Below the pieces are notes generated by a model. The model saw nothing but the letters and a program-made list of their open reading frames with translations. It did no database searches and was not told the origin of the DNA. A DNA stretch of 62,022 bases from Streptomyces reniochalinae (GTDB taxonomy: Bacteria > Actinomycetota > Actinomycetes > Streptomycetales > Streptomycetaceae). The translations under genes were made by a program, and so were the position numbers. The stretch is from contig NZ_QOIM01000054.1 of assembly GCF_003323735.1 (NCBI RefSeq), positions 1 to 62,022 on the forward strand, read 5' to 3'. Shown in pieces: positions 51,547 through 60,070 of the stretch (position 1 is its first letter; each line of letters begins with the position of its first letter).

Positions 51547-52976
51547 GCAGCGGGATGGCATCCGACCTGAACGTCAGGACGACGAAGAAGCCGGCCGGCA
51601 CCGCCGCACTGATGACGGCGCTGCTCGCCGCCTGTGTGGCCTTCCAGCTCAACGCCAGCATGCTCAGCCCCGCCCTGGTCACCATGGCCCGCGAACTGCA
51701 CACCGACGAGGCGGCCACCGGACTGTCGCAGACGGCGTTCTTCACCGCCTGCGCGATGTTCTCCCTCTTCCTGCCGCGCTTCAGCGACATCGTCGGGCGC
51801 CGGCGCGTGCTGCTGTGGATGCTCGTCGTCATGGCCGCCGGCACGGTACTGGCCGCTGTCGCGCCGAACATCGCCGTGCTCGACATCGCCCGCGTGGCGC
51901 AGGGCGTCTCAGGACCCGTCGTGCAGATCTCCCTGCTGATGCTGCGTTCCGAGATCGCCGACCCGAAGCGGTTCGGCACCCTCATGGGCCTGGTGACCGC
52001 CGTCAACGGCGGCATCGCGGGCGTCGACGCGCTGGCCGGCGGCTGGCTGGCCGCCCACCACGGCTTCCGCAGCATCTTCTGGGTGATCGCACTCGTCGCG
52101 CTCGTCGCCGCGGTGGCCGTCGCGCTGGGCTGCCCCGAATCGCGCCCCTCGGCCGGGACCCCGATGGACTGGCCCGGCGTGCCGCCCCTCGTGATCAGCG
52201 TCGCGGCGCTGCTGCTCGCCGTCGACCAGGCCAAGAAGCTGGGCGGGGCCAACTGGCCACTGGCAGCGGGCCTGCTCGCGGTGGCCGTGCTCGCGTTCGC
52301 GCTCTTCTGGAGGATGGAGAAGGGCAGCCGTCATCCCCTGGTACGCATCAACGATCTGCGGCAGCGCGCCACCTGGGCGCCCCTGCTGACCACTCTCCTC
52401 ACGCTCACCGGCGTCTTCGCCGCCGTCAACGGTGTGCTGATGTCGTTCGTGCAGAACGAGGAGGCGGGGTTCGGCATGGGGGCAGGTCTCGCCTCGCTGG
52501 TCTTCCTCACCCCGTTCGCGCTCGTCGGCTGGCTCGTGGGCCCCTTCACCGGGCGGCTCGCGCCCCTGGTCGGCTACCGTCGCCTGCTGCGCTGGGGCCT
52601 GCTCGGCAGCGCCGTCGTGGTCGTGGTGATGGCGCTGGCCGGCGTCCACTCGCTCCCGGTCATGGTCGGCTGCACCGTCCTGCTCGGGGTCACCTACGCA
52701 GGCGTCGCCAACATCGTCCTCAACCTGCTCGGCGTGGTACTGGCGCCCAAGGACCACCCCGGGTTCCTGCCCGGACTCATCTCGGCCGCCTTCGGCCTGG
52801 GCGCCGGGCTCAGCTTCGCGCTGCTGTCCGCCGTCCAGGTGTCCGGCAGCCCGCAGGGGAGCTCCTCGACCGGCGGCTACGTGGCCGCCCTGCTCCTGGG
52901 CGGCGTCGTGGTGGCGGCCGCCTATGCCGCCTCCTTCCTCATCCCCCGGCCGCGGGAGGCGGAGGTGGCGCCCTGA
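51543..52976 (+). CDS. MFS transporter coupled to nucleoside hydrolase
   Basis: A 477-aa transporter with about 14 hydrophobic segments, drug-transporter-like. TM1-2 read LMTALLAACVAFQLNASMLSPALVTMARELHTDEAATGLSQTAFF, motif A is PRFSDIVGRRRVLLWM, and ARVAQGVSGPVVQISLLMLRSEIADPKRFGTLMGLVTAVNGGIAG follows. The GTG start overlaps the hydrolase stop by 4 bp. An ATG five codons in is an alternative. By context it may import nucleosides or export a base; the DHA2-like sequence alone would suggest drug export. Confidence 0.85.
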   Translation: MSSGMASDLNVRTTKKPAGTAALMTALLAACVAFQLNASMLSPALVTMARELHTDEAATGLSQTAFFTACAMFSLFLPRFSDIVGRRRVLLWMLVVMAAGTVLAAVAPNIAVLDIARVAQGVSGPVVQISLLMLRSEIADPKRFGTLMGLVTAVNGGIAGVDALAGGWLAAHHGFRSIFWVIALVALVAAVAVALGCPESRPSAGTPMDWPGVPPLVISVAALLLAVDQAKKLGGANWPLAAGLLAVAVLAFALFWRMEKGSRHPLVRINDLRQRATWAPLLTTLLTLTGVFAAVNGVLMSFVQNEEAGFGMGAGLASLVFLTPFALVGWLVGPFTGRLAPLVGYRRLLRWGLLGSAVVVVVMALAGVHSLPVMVGCTVLLGVTYAGVANIVLNLLGVVLAPKDHPGFLPGLISAAFGLGAGLSFALLSAVQVSGSPQGSSSTGGYVAALLLGGVVVAAAYAASFLIPRPREAEVAP

Positions 52977-53008
52977 GACGGGTCGAGGCCGGTCCCTGAG
53001 CCGCCCGC

Positions 53009-53056
53009 CGCCGCACCTGCCCCCGCCGGGACCTCCCGGACCGGGCAGGTGCGGCG
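53009..53056. terminator. 14-bp hairpin between convergent MFS and ferredoxin genes
   Basis: CGCCGCACCTGCCC (53009-53022) pairs perfectly with GGGCAGGTGCGGCG (53043-53056), and the intervening 20 bases can form a smaller CCGGG/CCCGG stem. It sits where two transcripts converge. Confidence 0.75.
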
Positions 53057-53135
53057 CCCACCGCGCGGAGGGGGACGGCGACCGCGAACGAGCCGGGCCG
53101 TCCACCACGCGGGAGGCGGGCGGGCGTCCCGCGGA

Positions 53136-53354
53136 TCACGGACGGGGGCCGACGACCTCGCCGTCCTCGTCCAGCAGCGTGATGGCCAGTGCGGGGCACG
53201 AGTCAGCCGCGTCGAGGGCGGCCTCCTGCGGGTCGATCTGTTCAGCGGCCGCACGCGAGCGCTCGTTCTCCAGCTCGAACACGGACGGTGCCATACCGGC
53301 GCACATCCCCGACCCGATGCACACGTCCCGGTCGATCTCCACACGCCACGTCAT
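53136..53354 (-). CDS. P450-associated [3Fe-4S] ferredoxin
   Basis: A 72-aa ferredoxin. It has three cysteine ligands, C12 and C18 in VCIGSGMCAGMAPSVF and C53 in DSCPALAI, so it binds a 3Fe-4S cluster, as do other Streptomyces P450 redox partners (SuaB/FdxH type). It delivers electrons from an unlinked reductase to the P450 encoded 3 bp upstream on the same strand. A 4-Cys ferredoxin would have a Cys at residue 15 or 16; here there are Ser and Gly. Confidence 0.93.
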   Translation of the reverse strand: MTWRVEIDRDVCIGSGMCAGMAPSVFELENERSRAAAEQIDPQEAALDAADSCPALAITLLDEDGEVVGPRP

Positions 53355-53357
53355 CGT

Positions 53358-54548
53358 TCACCACCTCACCGGCATGGAGCGCGGGCCCCTCACGAGCATC
53401 GCGGTCTTCCAATCGATGTCCCCGGCCAGTCGCACGCCGGGCAGCATGCCCAGCAGCGCGCGCAGCGCTTCCTGGAGCTCGACCCGGGCCAACGGCGCGC
53501 CCAGACAGTGGTGCACGCCGTGCCCGAAGCCCAGATGCGAGTTGTTCGTACGGGTGATGTCGAGCTTGCCCGAGCGGTCGAAGCGCAGCGCGTCGCGGTT
53601 GGCGGCGCCGATGGCCACGAGCACCGGGTCGCCGGCGCGCACCAGCGTCCCCGAGACGTCGATGTCCTCGGTCGCGTAGCGCGGCTGGCCCGCGCCGACG
53701 CCGAGCGGCACGAAGCGCAGCAGTTCCTCCACGGCGCCGGCGACCAGCGACGGGTCCTCTCGCAGGCGTGCGAACTGCTCGGGATGGTCGAGCAGGACGC
53801 ACAGGAAGTTGGGGATCTGGCTGGCCGTCGTCTCGTGCCCCGCGACAAGGATGCCCACGCACAGATCGACCAGTTCCAGCTCGGAGAGCCTGTCGCGATC
53901 GTCCCGCGCCTCGATCAGCGCCGTCATCAGGTCGTCGGCCGGGTGCGCGCGGTGCTGGTCGATCAAACCGGCCATGTAGGCGCGCAGTTCGTTCCTGCTG
54001 GCTTCGAACTGCTCGGCCGTCAGCGAGCTGGTCGACAGCGCGTTGTCGCTCCACACCCGGAAGCGCGGCCTGTCGGCCTCCGGGACCCCCAGCAGCCGGC
54101 AGATCACGCCGACGGGCAGCGGCAGCGCGAAGTCGTCGACCAGGTCGGCGGGCGGCCCCGCCTCGGTCATGTCCCGCAGCAGGTCCTCTGCCAGGGCGCG
54201 GATCTCGGGGCGCAGCTTCTCCACCCGCCGCACGGTGAAGGCCTTGGCCACCAGGGTGCGCAGCCTGGCGTGTTCGGGCGGGTCCATGCTCAACAGCCCG
54301 CCCGTCAGCCGCCCTTCCGACTGGCGGGGCTCGTCGTGCCGTACGGACTCGGCGCGGCTGAAGCGGCTGTCGCCCAGGACGAGCCGGGCGTCGGCGTAGC
54401 GGGTGACGAGCCAGGCGTCCTCGCCGTAGGGGAGGCGCACGCGCGGCAGTCCGTCCTGGTCGCGGATCAGGGCGTAGCGGTCGGAGAGGTGGAGGGACGT
54501 CGCTTCGTTGAAGGGGTAGGCCACGGGTTCGGTGTCGGTGCTGGTCAC
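53358..54548 (-). CDS. Cytochrome P450 monooxygenase
   Basis: A 396-aa soluble bacterial P450. The oxygen-activation helix is LVAGHETTASQ (acid-alcohol pair E-T), the ExxR is EELLRFVP, and the heme loop is GFGHGVHHCLGAPLARVEL with the thiolate Cys. SMDPPEHARLRTLVAKAFTVRRVEKLRPEI is the C-helix region with the conserved Arg. The sequence type resembles the CYP105/CYP107 group, which hydroxylates xenobiotics and polyketides. It is co-transcribed with the ferredoxin. An inverted repeat 16-35 bp upstream of its ATG and the divergent TetR gene suggest inducible expression. The substrate is unknown. Confidence 0.92.
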   Translation of the reverse strand: MTSTDTEPVAYPFNEATSLHLSDRYALIRDQDGLPRVRLPYGEDAWLVTRYADARLVLGDSRFSRAESVRHDEPRQSEGRLTGGLLSMDPPEHARLRTLVAKAFTVRRVEKLRPEIRALAEDLLRDMTEAGPPADLVDDFALPLPVGVICRLLGVPEADRPRFRVWSDNALSTSSLTAEQFEASRNELRAYMAGLIDQHRAHPADDLMTALIEARDDRDRLSELELVDLCVGILVAGHETTASQIPNFLCVLLDHPEQFARLREDPSLVAGAVEELLRFVPLGVGAGQPRYATEDIDVSGTLVRAGDPVLVAIGAANRDALRFDRSGKLDITRTNNSHLGFGHGVHHCLGAPLARVELQEALRALLGMLPGVRLAGDIDWKTAMLVRGPRSMPVRW

Positions 54549-54563
54549 CTGACCTCCTACCGG

Positions 54564-54583
54564 TTGTAAGCGTCTGCTTACAA
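54564..54583. promoter_or_regulatory. TetR operator candidate TTGTAAGC-GTCT-GCTTACAA
   Basis: A perfect inverted repeat with 8-bp arms and a 4-bp spacer, AT-rich against its surroundings, 16 bp upstream of the P450 ATG and about 110 bp upstream of the divergent TetR ATG. A TetR dimer here would repress the P450-ferredoxin unit. Confidence 0.85.
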
Positions 54584-54691
54584 AAGTAGGCGGGTGCGGT
54601 GGCGGCGGTCAACGGTGCCTCACCCGGGTGCTGTTGGCCGCACGGCCGTTACGCTGACTGCTCCGAGTGGCTGCTTCGACGGGGGAGGGGC

Positions 54692-55282
54692 ATGACCGCC
54701 TACCGGACCGCACGCAAGAGAGACGCCGCAGCGACACGGCAGGCGCTGGTCCAGGCGGCGGCGGGGCTGTTCGCGGAGCGCGGCTACGAGCGCACCACCG
54801 TCCGCGAGATCGCCGCCCGCGCCGGGGTCAACCAGGCGCTGCTCTTCCGCTACTTCGGCTCGAAACAGTCGCTGTTCGAGGAGGTGGTGGCCGGCGAGAG
54901 CCTGCGGCACCTGCGCGAGACCCCGCCCGAGAGCGTGCTGGAGACCGCGCTGCGCGGGCTGCTCGCCGCGGGCTCCGAAGACCAGGGGCAGCGCCACCGC
55001 GCGCTGGAGATCTGCCTGCGCTCGGCCGTCGGCGGGACCGCCACCCGCACCGGGGCGCTGCTGAGCGAGGAGTACGCGGACGCCCTCGCCACGCTCACCG
55101 AAGCCGAGGACGCCGCGCTCCGCGCCGACCTGGTCCTCGCCTGGCTGCTGGGCATCGGCCTGACACGCTCGGTGGTCGGCAAGGGGGCGCTGGCGGGCGC
55201 CGACCCCGACGAGGTGTGCGCCCTCGTCCTCGACTGCGCCCGCACGATGCTGGAGAAACTTCCCGCGAACGAGAGCCGTTGA
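54692..55282 (+). CDS. TetR-family regulator of the P450 operon
   Basis: A 196-aa repressor. The N-terminal HTH region (about 12-58) reads TRQALVQAAAGLFAERGYERTTVREIAARAGVNQALLFRYFGSKQSLFEEVV, standard TetR. The C-terminal ligand domain (70-196) has GTATRTGALLSEEYADALATLTEAEDAALRADLVLAWLLGIGLTRSVVG, similar to TetR_C subgroup members next to P450 genes. The ATG at 54692 follows GGGGGAGGGG. It is divergent from the P450 gene, with the TTGTAAGC palindrome between them. The inducer is unknown, probably the P450 substrate. Confidence 0.9.
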   Translation: MTAYRTARKRDAAATRQALVQAAAGLFAERGYERTTVREIAARAGVNQALLFRYFGSKQSLFEEVVAGESLRHLRETPPESVLETALRGLLAAGSEDQGQRHRALEICLRSAVGGTATRTGALLSEEYADALATLTEAEDAALRADLVLAWLLGIGLTRSVVGKGALAGADPDEVCALVLDCARTMLEKLPANESR

Positions 55283-55313
55283 GCACGAGCGCCGGACCCC
55301 GGCCGGCCGGCCG

Positions 55314-56090
55314 TCACCGCTCGCGGTGCAGCTTCGAGTTGGAGGCCTGTGCACGCGGACGGACGACCAGCAGGTCGATGTTGACGTGGCTCGGGCGGGT
55401 GACGGCCCAGGTGATGGTCTCCGCGACATCCTCGGCCGTCAGCGGCTCGGCCACCCCCGCGTAGACGCCCGCGGCCTTCTCGGCGTCCCCGTGGAAGCGG
55501 GTCAGCGCGAACTCGTCCGTCTTGACCAGCCCGGGCGCCACCTCGATCACCCTGACGGGGCTTGCGACGATCTCCAGCCGCAGCGTCTCGGCGAGTACGT
55601 GCTGCGCGTGCTTGGCCGCGACGTACCCGGCGCCGCCCTCGTAGGTGGCGTGCCCCGCGGTGGAGGAGAGCACCACCACGGTGCCGTCACCGCTGTCGGT
55701 GAGAGCGGGCAGCAGCGCCTGGGTGAGGTTCAGGGTGCCGATGACGTTCGTCTCGTACATCTGCCGCCACTCGCCCGGGTCACCCGAGGCGACCGGGTCG
55801 GCTCCGAGCGCTCCACCGGCGTTGTTCACCAGTACGTCGACCGCGGGCAGAGTCCGGGCGAACGCGTCGACAGCGGCGCGGTCCGTCACGTCCAGGGGGT
55901 AAGCCTCCGCGTGGTGACCCGCCTCGTTGATCCGGCCGGCGAGGGCCTCGATCCGGTCGGCACGGCGCGCGGTGAGCACCACCCGGTAGCCGGCGGCCGC
56001 CAGTCCGCGCGCGGTGGCGGCTCCGATACCACTGCTCGCTCCGGTGACGACAGCGGTGCGGGACGGGACTGCGGAAGCGGTGGCGGTCAT
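55314..56090 (-). CDS. SDR-family oxidoreductase
   Basis: A 258-aa classical SDR. Visible are VVTGASSGIGAATARGLAAAG (cofactor loop), VVLTARRADRIEAL (Arg pair for NADP), VDVLVNNAGGALG, the Ser in VVVLSSTAGHATYEGGAGYVAAKHAQHV with Y-x-x-x-K, and VAPGLVKTDEFALTRFHGDAEKAAGVYAG. The C-terminus PSHVNIDLLVVRPRAQASN is typical of the serine 3-dehydrogenase/YdfG-like group. It is convergent with the TetR gene, with about 30 bp between them. The substrate is unknown. Confidence 0.88.
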   Translation of the reverse strand: MTATASAVPSRTAVVTGASSGIGAATARGLAAAGYRVVLTARRADRIEALAGRINEAGHHAEAYPLDVTDRAAVDAFARTLPAVDVLVNNAGGALGADPVASGDPGEWRQMYETNVIGTLNLTQALLPALTDSGDGTVVVLSSTAGHATYEGGAGYVAAKHAQHVLAETLRLEIVASPVRVIEVAPGLVKTDEFALTRFHGDAEKAAGVYAGVAEPLTAEDVAETITWAVTRPSHVNIDLLVVRPRAQASNSKLHRER

Positions 56091-56305
56091 ACGGGTGCTC
56101 CTCGGACGTACGGCGGACTTCCGCCAGGGTACGCAGCGGGTGCGCGCCCACCGCCGCCGCCTCCGGCGGCCCGGCCCGCCGGGCGGACGACCGGCCGGTG
56201 CGCAGCCGTGGCTCCGACCGTCGGCGGCCCCGTCACCGGCGCATTCCCAGTCGGCTCACAGACGCCGCACAGGAAACTCTCAGGGACGGGGCCGAGGCTG
56301 GCGGC

Positions 56306-56935
56306 ATGGGCGAGTCTTCTGTGTCCGCCGACGGTTCCGGGCGTGCCGGCGTCGTCCCGCCGCGACCCGGGGCCGCTCCGGCCGCCGCGACCGAGACGGG
56401 GGCGGCGCTCACGCGCGACGGGCGGCCCGCGCGGGTGCTCGTGGTGGACGACGAGCCGCCGCTGGCCGAACTGCTGGCCATGGCCCTGCGGTACGAGGGG
56501 TGGGATGCGCGCTCCGTCGGGGACGGCGCCGGGGCGGTGCGCGCCGCACGGGCGTGGCGTGCGGACGCGGTCGTGCTCCGAGGAGCAGCGGTCCGCGTTC
56601 GCACACGCCCCTCGTGACGGTGAGCCGCACACCGCCGAACTGCCCGGAGAGGGGACCTACCGGGTGCGGTCGGTGCCGGTGGACGGCGGCACGCTGCTCG
56701 TCGGGCTGCCCGCCTCGGGCGTCCAGGACACCGTCAGCACACTGGTCGTCACCGAGGTCTGCGTCGCCGGCGCGGGGCTCCTCGCCGCGGCGCTCGTCGG
56801 CACCGCCAGCGTGCGGCTCGCGCTGCGGCCCCTGGCCCGGGTGGCGCAGACCGCCACCCGGGTCTCCCGGCTGCCGCTGCACGAGGGCGAGGTACGGCTG
56901 CGCGAACGCGTCCCGCGGGCCCGGCTCGGCCGCCG
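56306..56935 (+). pseudogene. Collapsed two-component system: response regulator N-terminus joined to histidine kinase middle
   Basis: The first frame (56306-56617) begins MGESSVSADG and enters a receiver domain, RVLVVDDEPPLAELLAMALRYEGWDARSVGDG, through ARAWRADAVVL where the phospho-acceptor Asp should follow. At about 56575 homology ceases. In a different frame a histidine kinase sensor end continues as SEEQRSAFAHAPRDGEPHTAELPGEGTYRVRSVPVDGGTLLVGL, with TM2 (TEVCVAGAGLLAAALVGTASVRLALRPLARV) and the HAMP start LHEGEVRLRERVP. This ends near 56935, just before an opposed MFS gene. The rest of the regulator and the kinase start, HisKA and ATPase domains are gone. Two deletions are needed. It is an OmpR/PhoP-type system in origin and non-functional. 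Confidence 0.75.
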
Positions 56936-56957
56936 CGCGGCCGCCGCCGGACACCGC

Positions 56958-58190
56958 TCAGGCCGTAGGCTCCGCGCGGTCGCGGTGCGGGAGGAGACCG
57001 AGTGCCAGCCCCAGGGTGGCGGAGGCGGCGCCGAGAGCGGCGACGGCCGGCCAGCCCGCGGTACTCCAGGCGAGGGAGCCCGCCAGGGAGCCGGTCGCGA
57101 TGCCGGCGAAGCGGCAGGTGAAGTAGCTGGTGTTGAGCCGGTTGTGCAGGTGGGCGGGGAGGGAGAAGAGCGCGGTCTGGCTGACCGTCTGGTTGCCCCA
57201 CACACCGACGTCCAGGAGGACGATGCCGGCCACCAGCCAGGCCAGGGAGGTGCCGCCGGGCAGCAGGACCAGCCAGCCGGCGATCACCAGGGCTGTCAGC
57301 GCGGCCAGACCGCGCCGTGGGCCGTACCGGTCGGCGAGCCTGCCCGCCCACGGGGAGGCCAGGGCGCTGGCGGCGGCGACGAGCCCGAACAGCCCGATGC
57401 GCGCGCTGTCGTAGTGGTAGTGCCGGGCCAGCAGGAACGTCAGCGTCGTCCAGAAGGCGCCGAAGGCCACACCGACCAGCGCCCCGGAGAAGATCACCCG
57501 GGCGACCGGGGGCCGGGCCGCCAGCCGGGGCAGGGAGGCCAGGCAGGCGCGGTAGCCGTCGGTACCGGCCGGTGCCGGGTCTGCGGGCAGGCACCGGCGC
57601 AGGACGACGGCCAGCAGAAGGGTGAGGGCGCAGGAGACGGCGTACACGCCGCGCCAGCCGACGAGCCCGGCGAGCGCGCCCGCGTAGGCGCGGGAGGCGA
57701 GGATGCCGACGAGCAGCCCCGCCTGCACGGTGCCGACGACGCGCCCCCGCCCGCCCGACCGGCCCCCGGGCGGCTCGGACAGCGCCACGGCCAGCGGCGT
57801 GACCAGCTGCGGTACGGGGGAGAGCAACCCCGTCACGAAGCCGGCCACGGCCAGGAACCAGGCGCTGGTGGCGACCGCGCTCGCCGCCAGCGCCAGGCCC
57901 GAGCACGCGGTGAGCACCAGAATCAGCCGGCGCCTGTCGTGGCTGTCCCCGGCGGGTACCAGCAGCAGGATGCCGGCCGCGTAGCCGAGCTGGGTGGCGG
58001 TAGGGATGGCGCCCAGCAGCGCGGGATCGGCCCGCAGCGAGCCGGCGACCTCCTCCAGCAGCGGCTGGCTGAGGTAGACGTTGGAGGCGGTGACCGCGCT
58101 GGTGACAGCCAGGACGAGCACGTGGAGGCGGGAGAGCCCGCGGCCCCGCGCCAGGGGCGGGGACGAGGGCGTGAGACGGGGATGGGGCAC
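56958..58190 (-). CDS. MFS transporter (12 TM) divergent from AraC regulator
   Basis: A 410-aa transporter. TM1 is LHVLVLAVTSAVTASNVYLSQPLLEEV, and VPAGDSHDRRRLILVL stands for motif A. In the middle ARHYHYDSARIGLFGLVAAASALASPWAGRLADRYGPRRGL carries the second motif A. LDVGVWGNQTVSQTALFSLPAHLHNRLNTSYFTCRFAGIATGS is typical of a group of YnfM/arabinose-efflux-like exporters. The GTG at 58190 is used; no ATG lies near. It is divergent from an AraC regulator with 72 bp between starts, a common efflux/regulator arrangement. The substrate is unknown. Confidence 0.87.
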   Translation of the reverse strand: MPHPRLTPSSPPLARGRGLSRLHVLVLAVTSAVTASNVYLSQPLLEEVAGSLRADPALLGAIPTATQLGYAAGILLLVPAGDSHDRRRLILVLTACSGLALAASAVATSAWFLAVAGFVTGLLSPVPQLVTPLAVALSEPPGGRSGGRGRVVGTVQAGLLVGILASRAYAGALAGLVGWRGVYAVSCALTLLLAVVLRRCLPADPAPAGTDGYRACLASLPRLAARPPVARVIFSGALVGVAFGAFWTTLTFLLARHYHYDSARIGLFGLVAAASALASPWAGRLADRYGPRRGLAALTALVIAGWLVLLPGGTSLAWLVAGIVLLDVGVWGNQTVSQTALFSLPAHLHNRLNTSYFTCRFAGIATGSLAGSLAWSTAGWPAVAALGAASATLGLALGLLPHRDRAEPTA

Positions 58191-58262
58191 GGAGAACGAC
58201 GCTATGGCCGGCCCGGGCTGGCATACTTTCGCCGTACTGCCAGGTGATGTCGAGAGTGCGCC

Positions 58263-59036
58263 ATGTTCGGGAAGAGCGAGAACCGGGACGACTACCAGGA
58301 CGTGCCGCGCCCGGTGGCGGCGATGGCCCGCGACCTGGCGGACGGCCACCACATCCCGCCGCACCGGCACCGCCGGGCACAGCTGATCTACGGCATCACC
58401 GGAGCCATCACGGTGGGCACCCCGCTCGGCACCTGGGTGGTGCCGGCCAGCAGGGGCGCGTGGGTACCCGCGGCGCTCGACCACGAGATGACCTGCGCCG
58501 GCAGGGTCGCCATGCGCACGCTCTATCTGGGCCCGGGCGCCGCCACCCGGCTGCCCGCGACCCCCACGGTCGTCTCGGTCCCCCCGCTGCTGCGCGAGCT
58601 GATCGACGAGGCGACGAGGCTGCCCGTCGAGTACGACACCGAGGGCCGTGACGGACTCGTCATGCGGCTGCTGCTGAGTGAACTCTCCCCCCGGCCCGTG
58701 CCGGCGCTGCACCTGCCCGCCCCGGACTGCCCCCGCCTCGCGGACCTGTGCGCGCGGATCCGCCGCTGCCCCCAGGACGCGTGGACGACACGGCAGGCCG
58801 CCGCTGCCGCGCACATGAGTCCGCGCAGCCTCCAGCGCCGCTTCGCCGAGACGACCGGGATGAGCCTGGGCCACTGGGTACGGCAGGCCAAGCTGGCGCA
58901 CGCGGTGGCGCTGCTGGCCAAGGGGGCGCCCGTCACCACCGTCGCGCTGCGCGTCGGCTACGCCACCCCGAGCGCCTTCACGGCCATGTTCCGGCGCGCG
59001 CTGGGCACCACGCCGAGCCTCTACTTCTCCCCGTGA
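58263..59036 (+). CDS. AraC-family regulator with cupin sensor
   Basis: A 257-aa regulator. The N-terminal cupin-like region (about 20-105) reads HHIPPHRHRRAQLIYGITGAITVGTPLGTWVVPASRGAWVPAALDHEMTCAG, of the AraC_binding type. The C-terminal double HTH (about 160-255) includes RQAAAAAHMSPRSLQRRFAETTGMSLGHWVRQAKLAHAVALLAKGAPVTTVALRVGYATPSAFTAMFRRALG. ATG start at 58263. It probably controls the divergent MFS gene; the 72-bp gap leaves room for one operator. Confidence 0.9.
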   Translation: MFGKSENRDDYQDVPRPVAAMARDLADGHHIPPHRHRRAQLIYGITGAITVGTPLGTWVVPASRGAWVPAALDHEMTCAGRVAMRTLYLGPGAATRLPATPTVVSVPPLLRELIDEATRLPVEYDTEGRDGLVMRLLLSELSPRPVPALHLPAPDCPRLADLCARIRRCPQDAWTTRQAAAAAHMSPRSLQRRFAETTGMSLGHWVRQAKLAHAVALLAKGAPVTTVALRVGYATPSAFTAMFRRALGTTPSLYFSP

Positions 59037-59207
59037 GCGCCACCGAACTGACCGCCGGGCCGCGCGCGTGCGCCGCACCTCGCGTCGCCGCCGGAGCCCG
59101 ATACGCCGGGGCCGTCTCGCGACGCCGCACACATGACCGCGTACACGTGACCGTGCCACGGACGCCGACGTGCACGCGCGAGCGGGCGCGAGGCGCCGCC
59201 TAGCGCC

Positions 59208-59432
59208 TCAGCGGCCGTGCTGCTGCGCCTGCTCCCCGACCATGCGCAACTGCTGCTCGGCCTGGGAGACTACGGAGGAAAGGCCCAGCCGACCGGACAC
59301 GCCACCCGCTTCGGCTGCGGCGTTCCGGCCACCCGCGGTGCTGTCCGCGGCCGTGGCCTGGGACGCCGCGGCGATACCGGCCAACGTAGCGGCGGCGGCC
59401 AGCATCCCCGCCGTCAGTGCACGTGTACGCAT
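59208..59432 (-). CDS. Small secreted protein of unknown function
   Basis: A 74-aa exported protein. The Sec signal peptide (ALTAGMLAAAATLAGIAAASQATA) leaves a mature peptide of about 45 residues that is Ala/Gly/Gln-rich and ends in an amphipathic helix, LSSVVSQAEQQLRMVGEQAQQHG. It has no Cys. GAAGGAAACACC precedes the ATG at 59432. It is not a chaplin, since it lacks their Cys pair and GVV patterns. It lies 68 bp after the FBP-domain gene on the same strand and may be co-transcribed. Function unknown. Confidence 0.65.
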   Translation of the reverse strand: MRTRALTAGMLAAAATLAGIAAASQATAADSTAGGRNAAAEAGGVSGRLGLSSVVSQAEQQLRMVGEQAQQHGR

Positions 59433-59500
59433 GGTGTTTCCTTCCGGTTGCTCACCTGGGGTCACCACCACCAACGAGCCCGGCGGGGTCCGCGACACGA

Positions 59501-59992
59501 TCACGCGACCACTTTCGCGAGGAACGTGGCGACGTTCCCCTCGATCCGCTGGATCTTCTCCTCCAGGGTGAGCGACTCGTGTATCCGGGCGCCGCCCGCC
59601 GGATCCTTGCGGCCGCGCACGTACAGCGAACACTCCAGGTCGCTGCATATGTAGGTACCGACCGAGTTGCCCCGCTGCCCGGCCGTGCCGGCCTTCGGCG
59701 CGACCATCAGCGAGACACCGCCCGCGTGCGGGGTCAGGCACACCGAGCACATGCTGCGCCGCGCCTGCCACGGGGCGGGGGCGGGGCTGCGCAGCGCGAC
59801 GGCCCGGGTACGGCCGTCCAGTTCGGTTGCGAGGTAGGCGCGGCCGGGAGCCTGGGGGTCACGCCAGCCGAGGAAGTCGAGCGCGTCCCAGGGCCGGTCG
59901 GCGAGGCCGCGGGGGACGGCCAGACGCTTGGCCTCGCCCTTGGTGCAGTTCACGAACGCGGTGCGGATCTCTGGTTCCGTCAACGGCTTCAT
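59501..59992 (-). CDS. FBP-domain protein (FusB/EF-G-binding zinc-finger type)
   Basis: A 163-aa cytoplasmic protein. The N-terminal helical segment (LTEPEIRTAFVNCTKGEAKRLAVP) and the C-terminal treble-clef zinc-binding module, with MCSVCLTPHAGGVSLMVAPK and YICSDLECSLYVRGR as the two Cys pairs, are those of the FBP family, which includes the fusidic-acid-resistance protein FusB that binds elongation factor G. The ending ESLTLEEKIQRIEGNVATFL is typical for actinobacterial members. It is divergent from a TetR gene with an operator-like repeat 14 bp from its ATG, so it is probably TetR-controlled. Antibiotic resistance is possible but not demonstrated for these homologues. Confidence 0.85.
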   Translation of the reverse strand: MKPLTEPEIRTAFVNCTKGEAKRLAVPRGLADRPWDALDFLGWRDPQAPGRAYLATELDGRTRAVALRSPAPAPWQARRSMCSVCLTPHAGGVSLMVAPKAGTAGQRGNSVGTYICSDLECSLYVRGRKDPAGGARIHESLTLEEKIQRIEGNVATFLAKVVA

Positions 59993-60005
59993 GAGTGATA
60001 TCGTA

Positions 60006-60030
60006 AATTGCCTAAAAGGCTTAGGTAATT
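60006..60030. promoter_or_regulatory. Inverted repeat AATTGCCTAA-AAGGC-TTAGGTAATT (TetR operator candidate)
   Basis: Ten-base arms with one mismatch around a 5-bp centre, strongly AT-rich for this genome, in the 78 bp between the divergent FBP and TetR genes. It overlaps the space where both promoters must lie. Confidence 0.8.
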
Positions 60031-60070
60031 TCTTAATTCCCTCAGCCGCTTCGGGTGACGGGTGGAGGGC

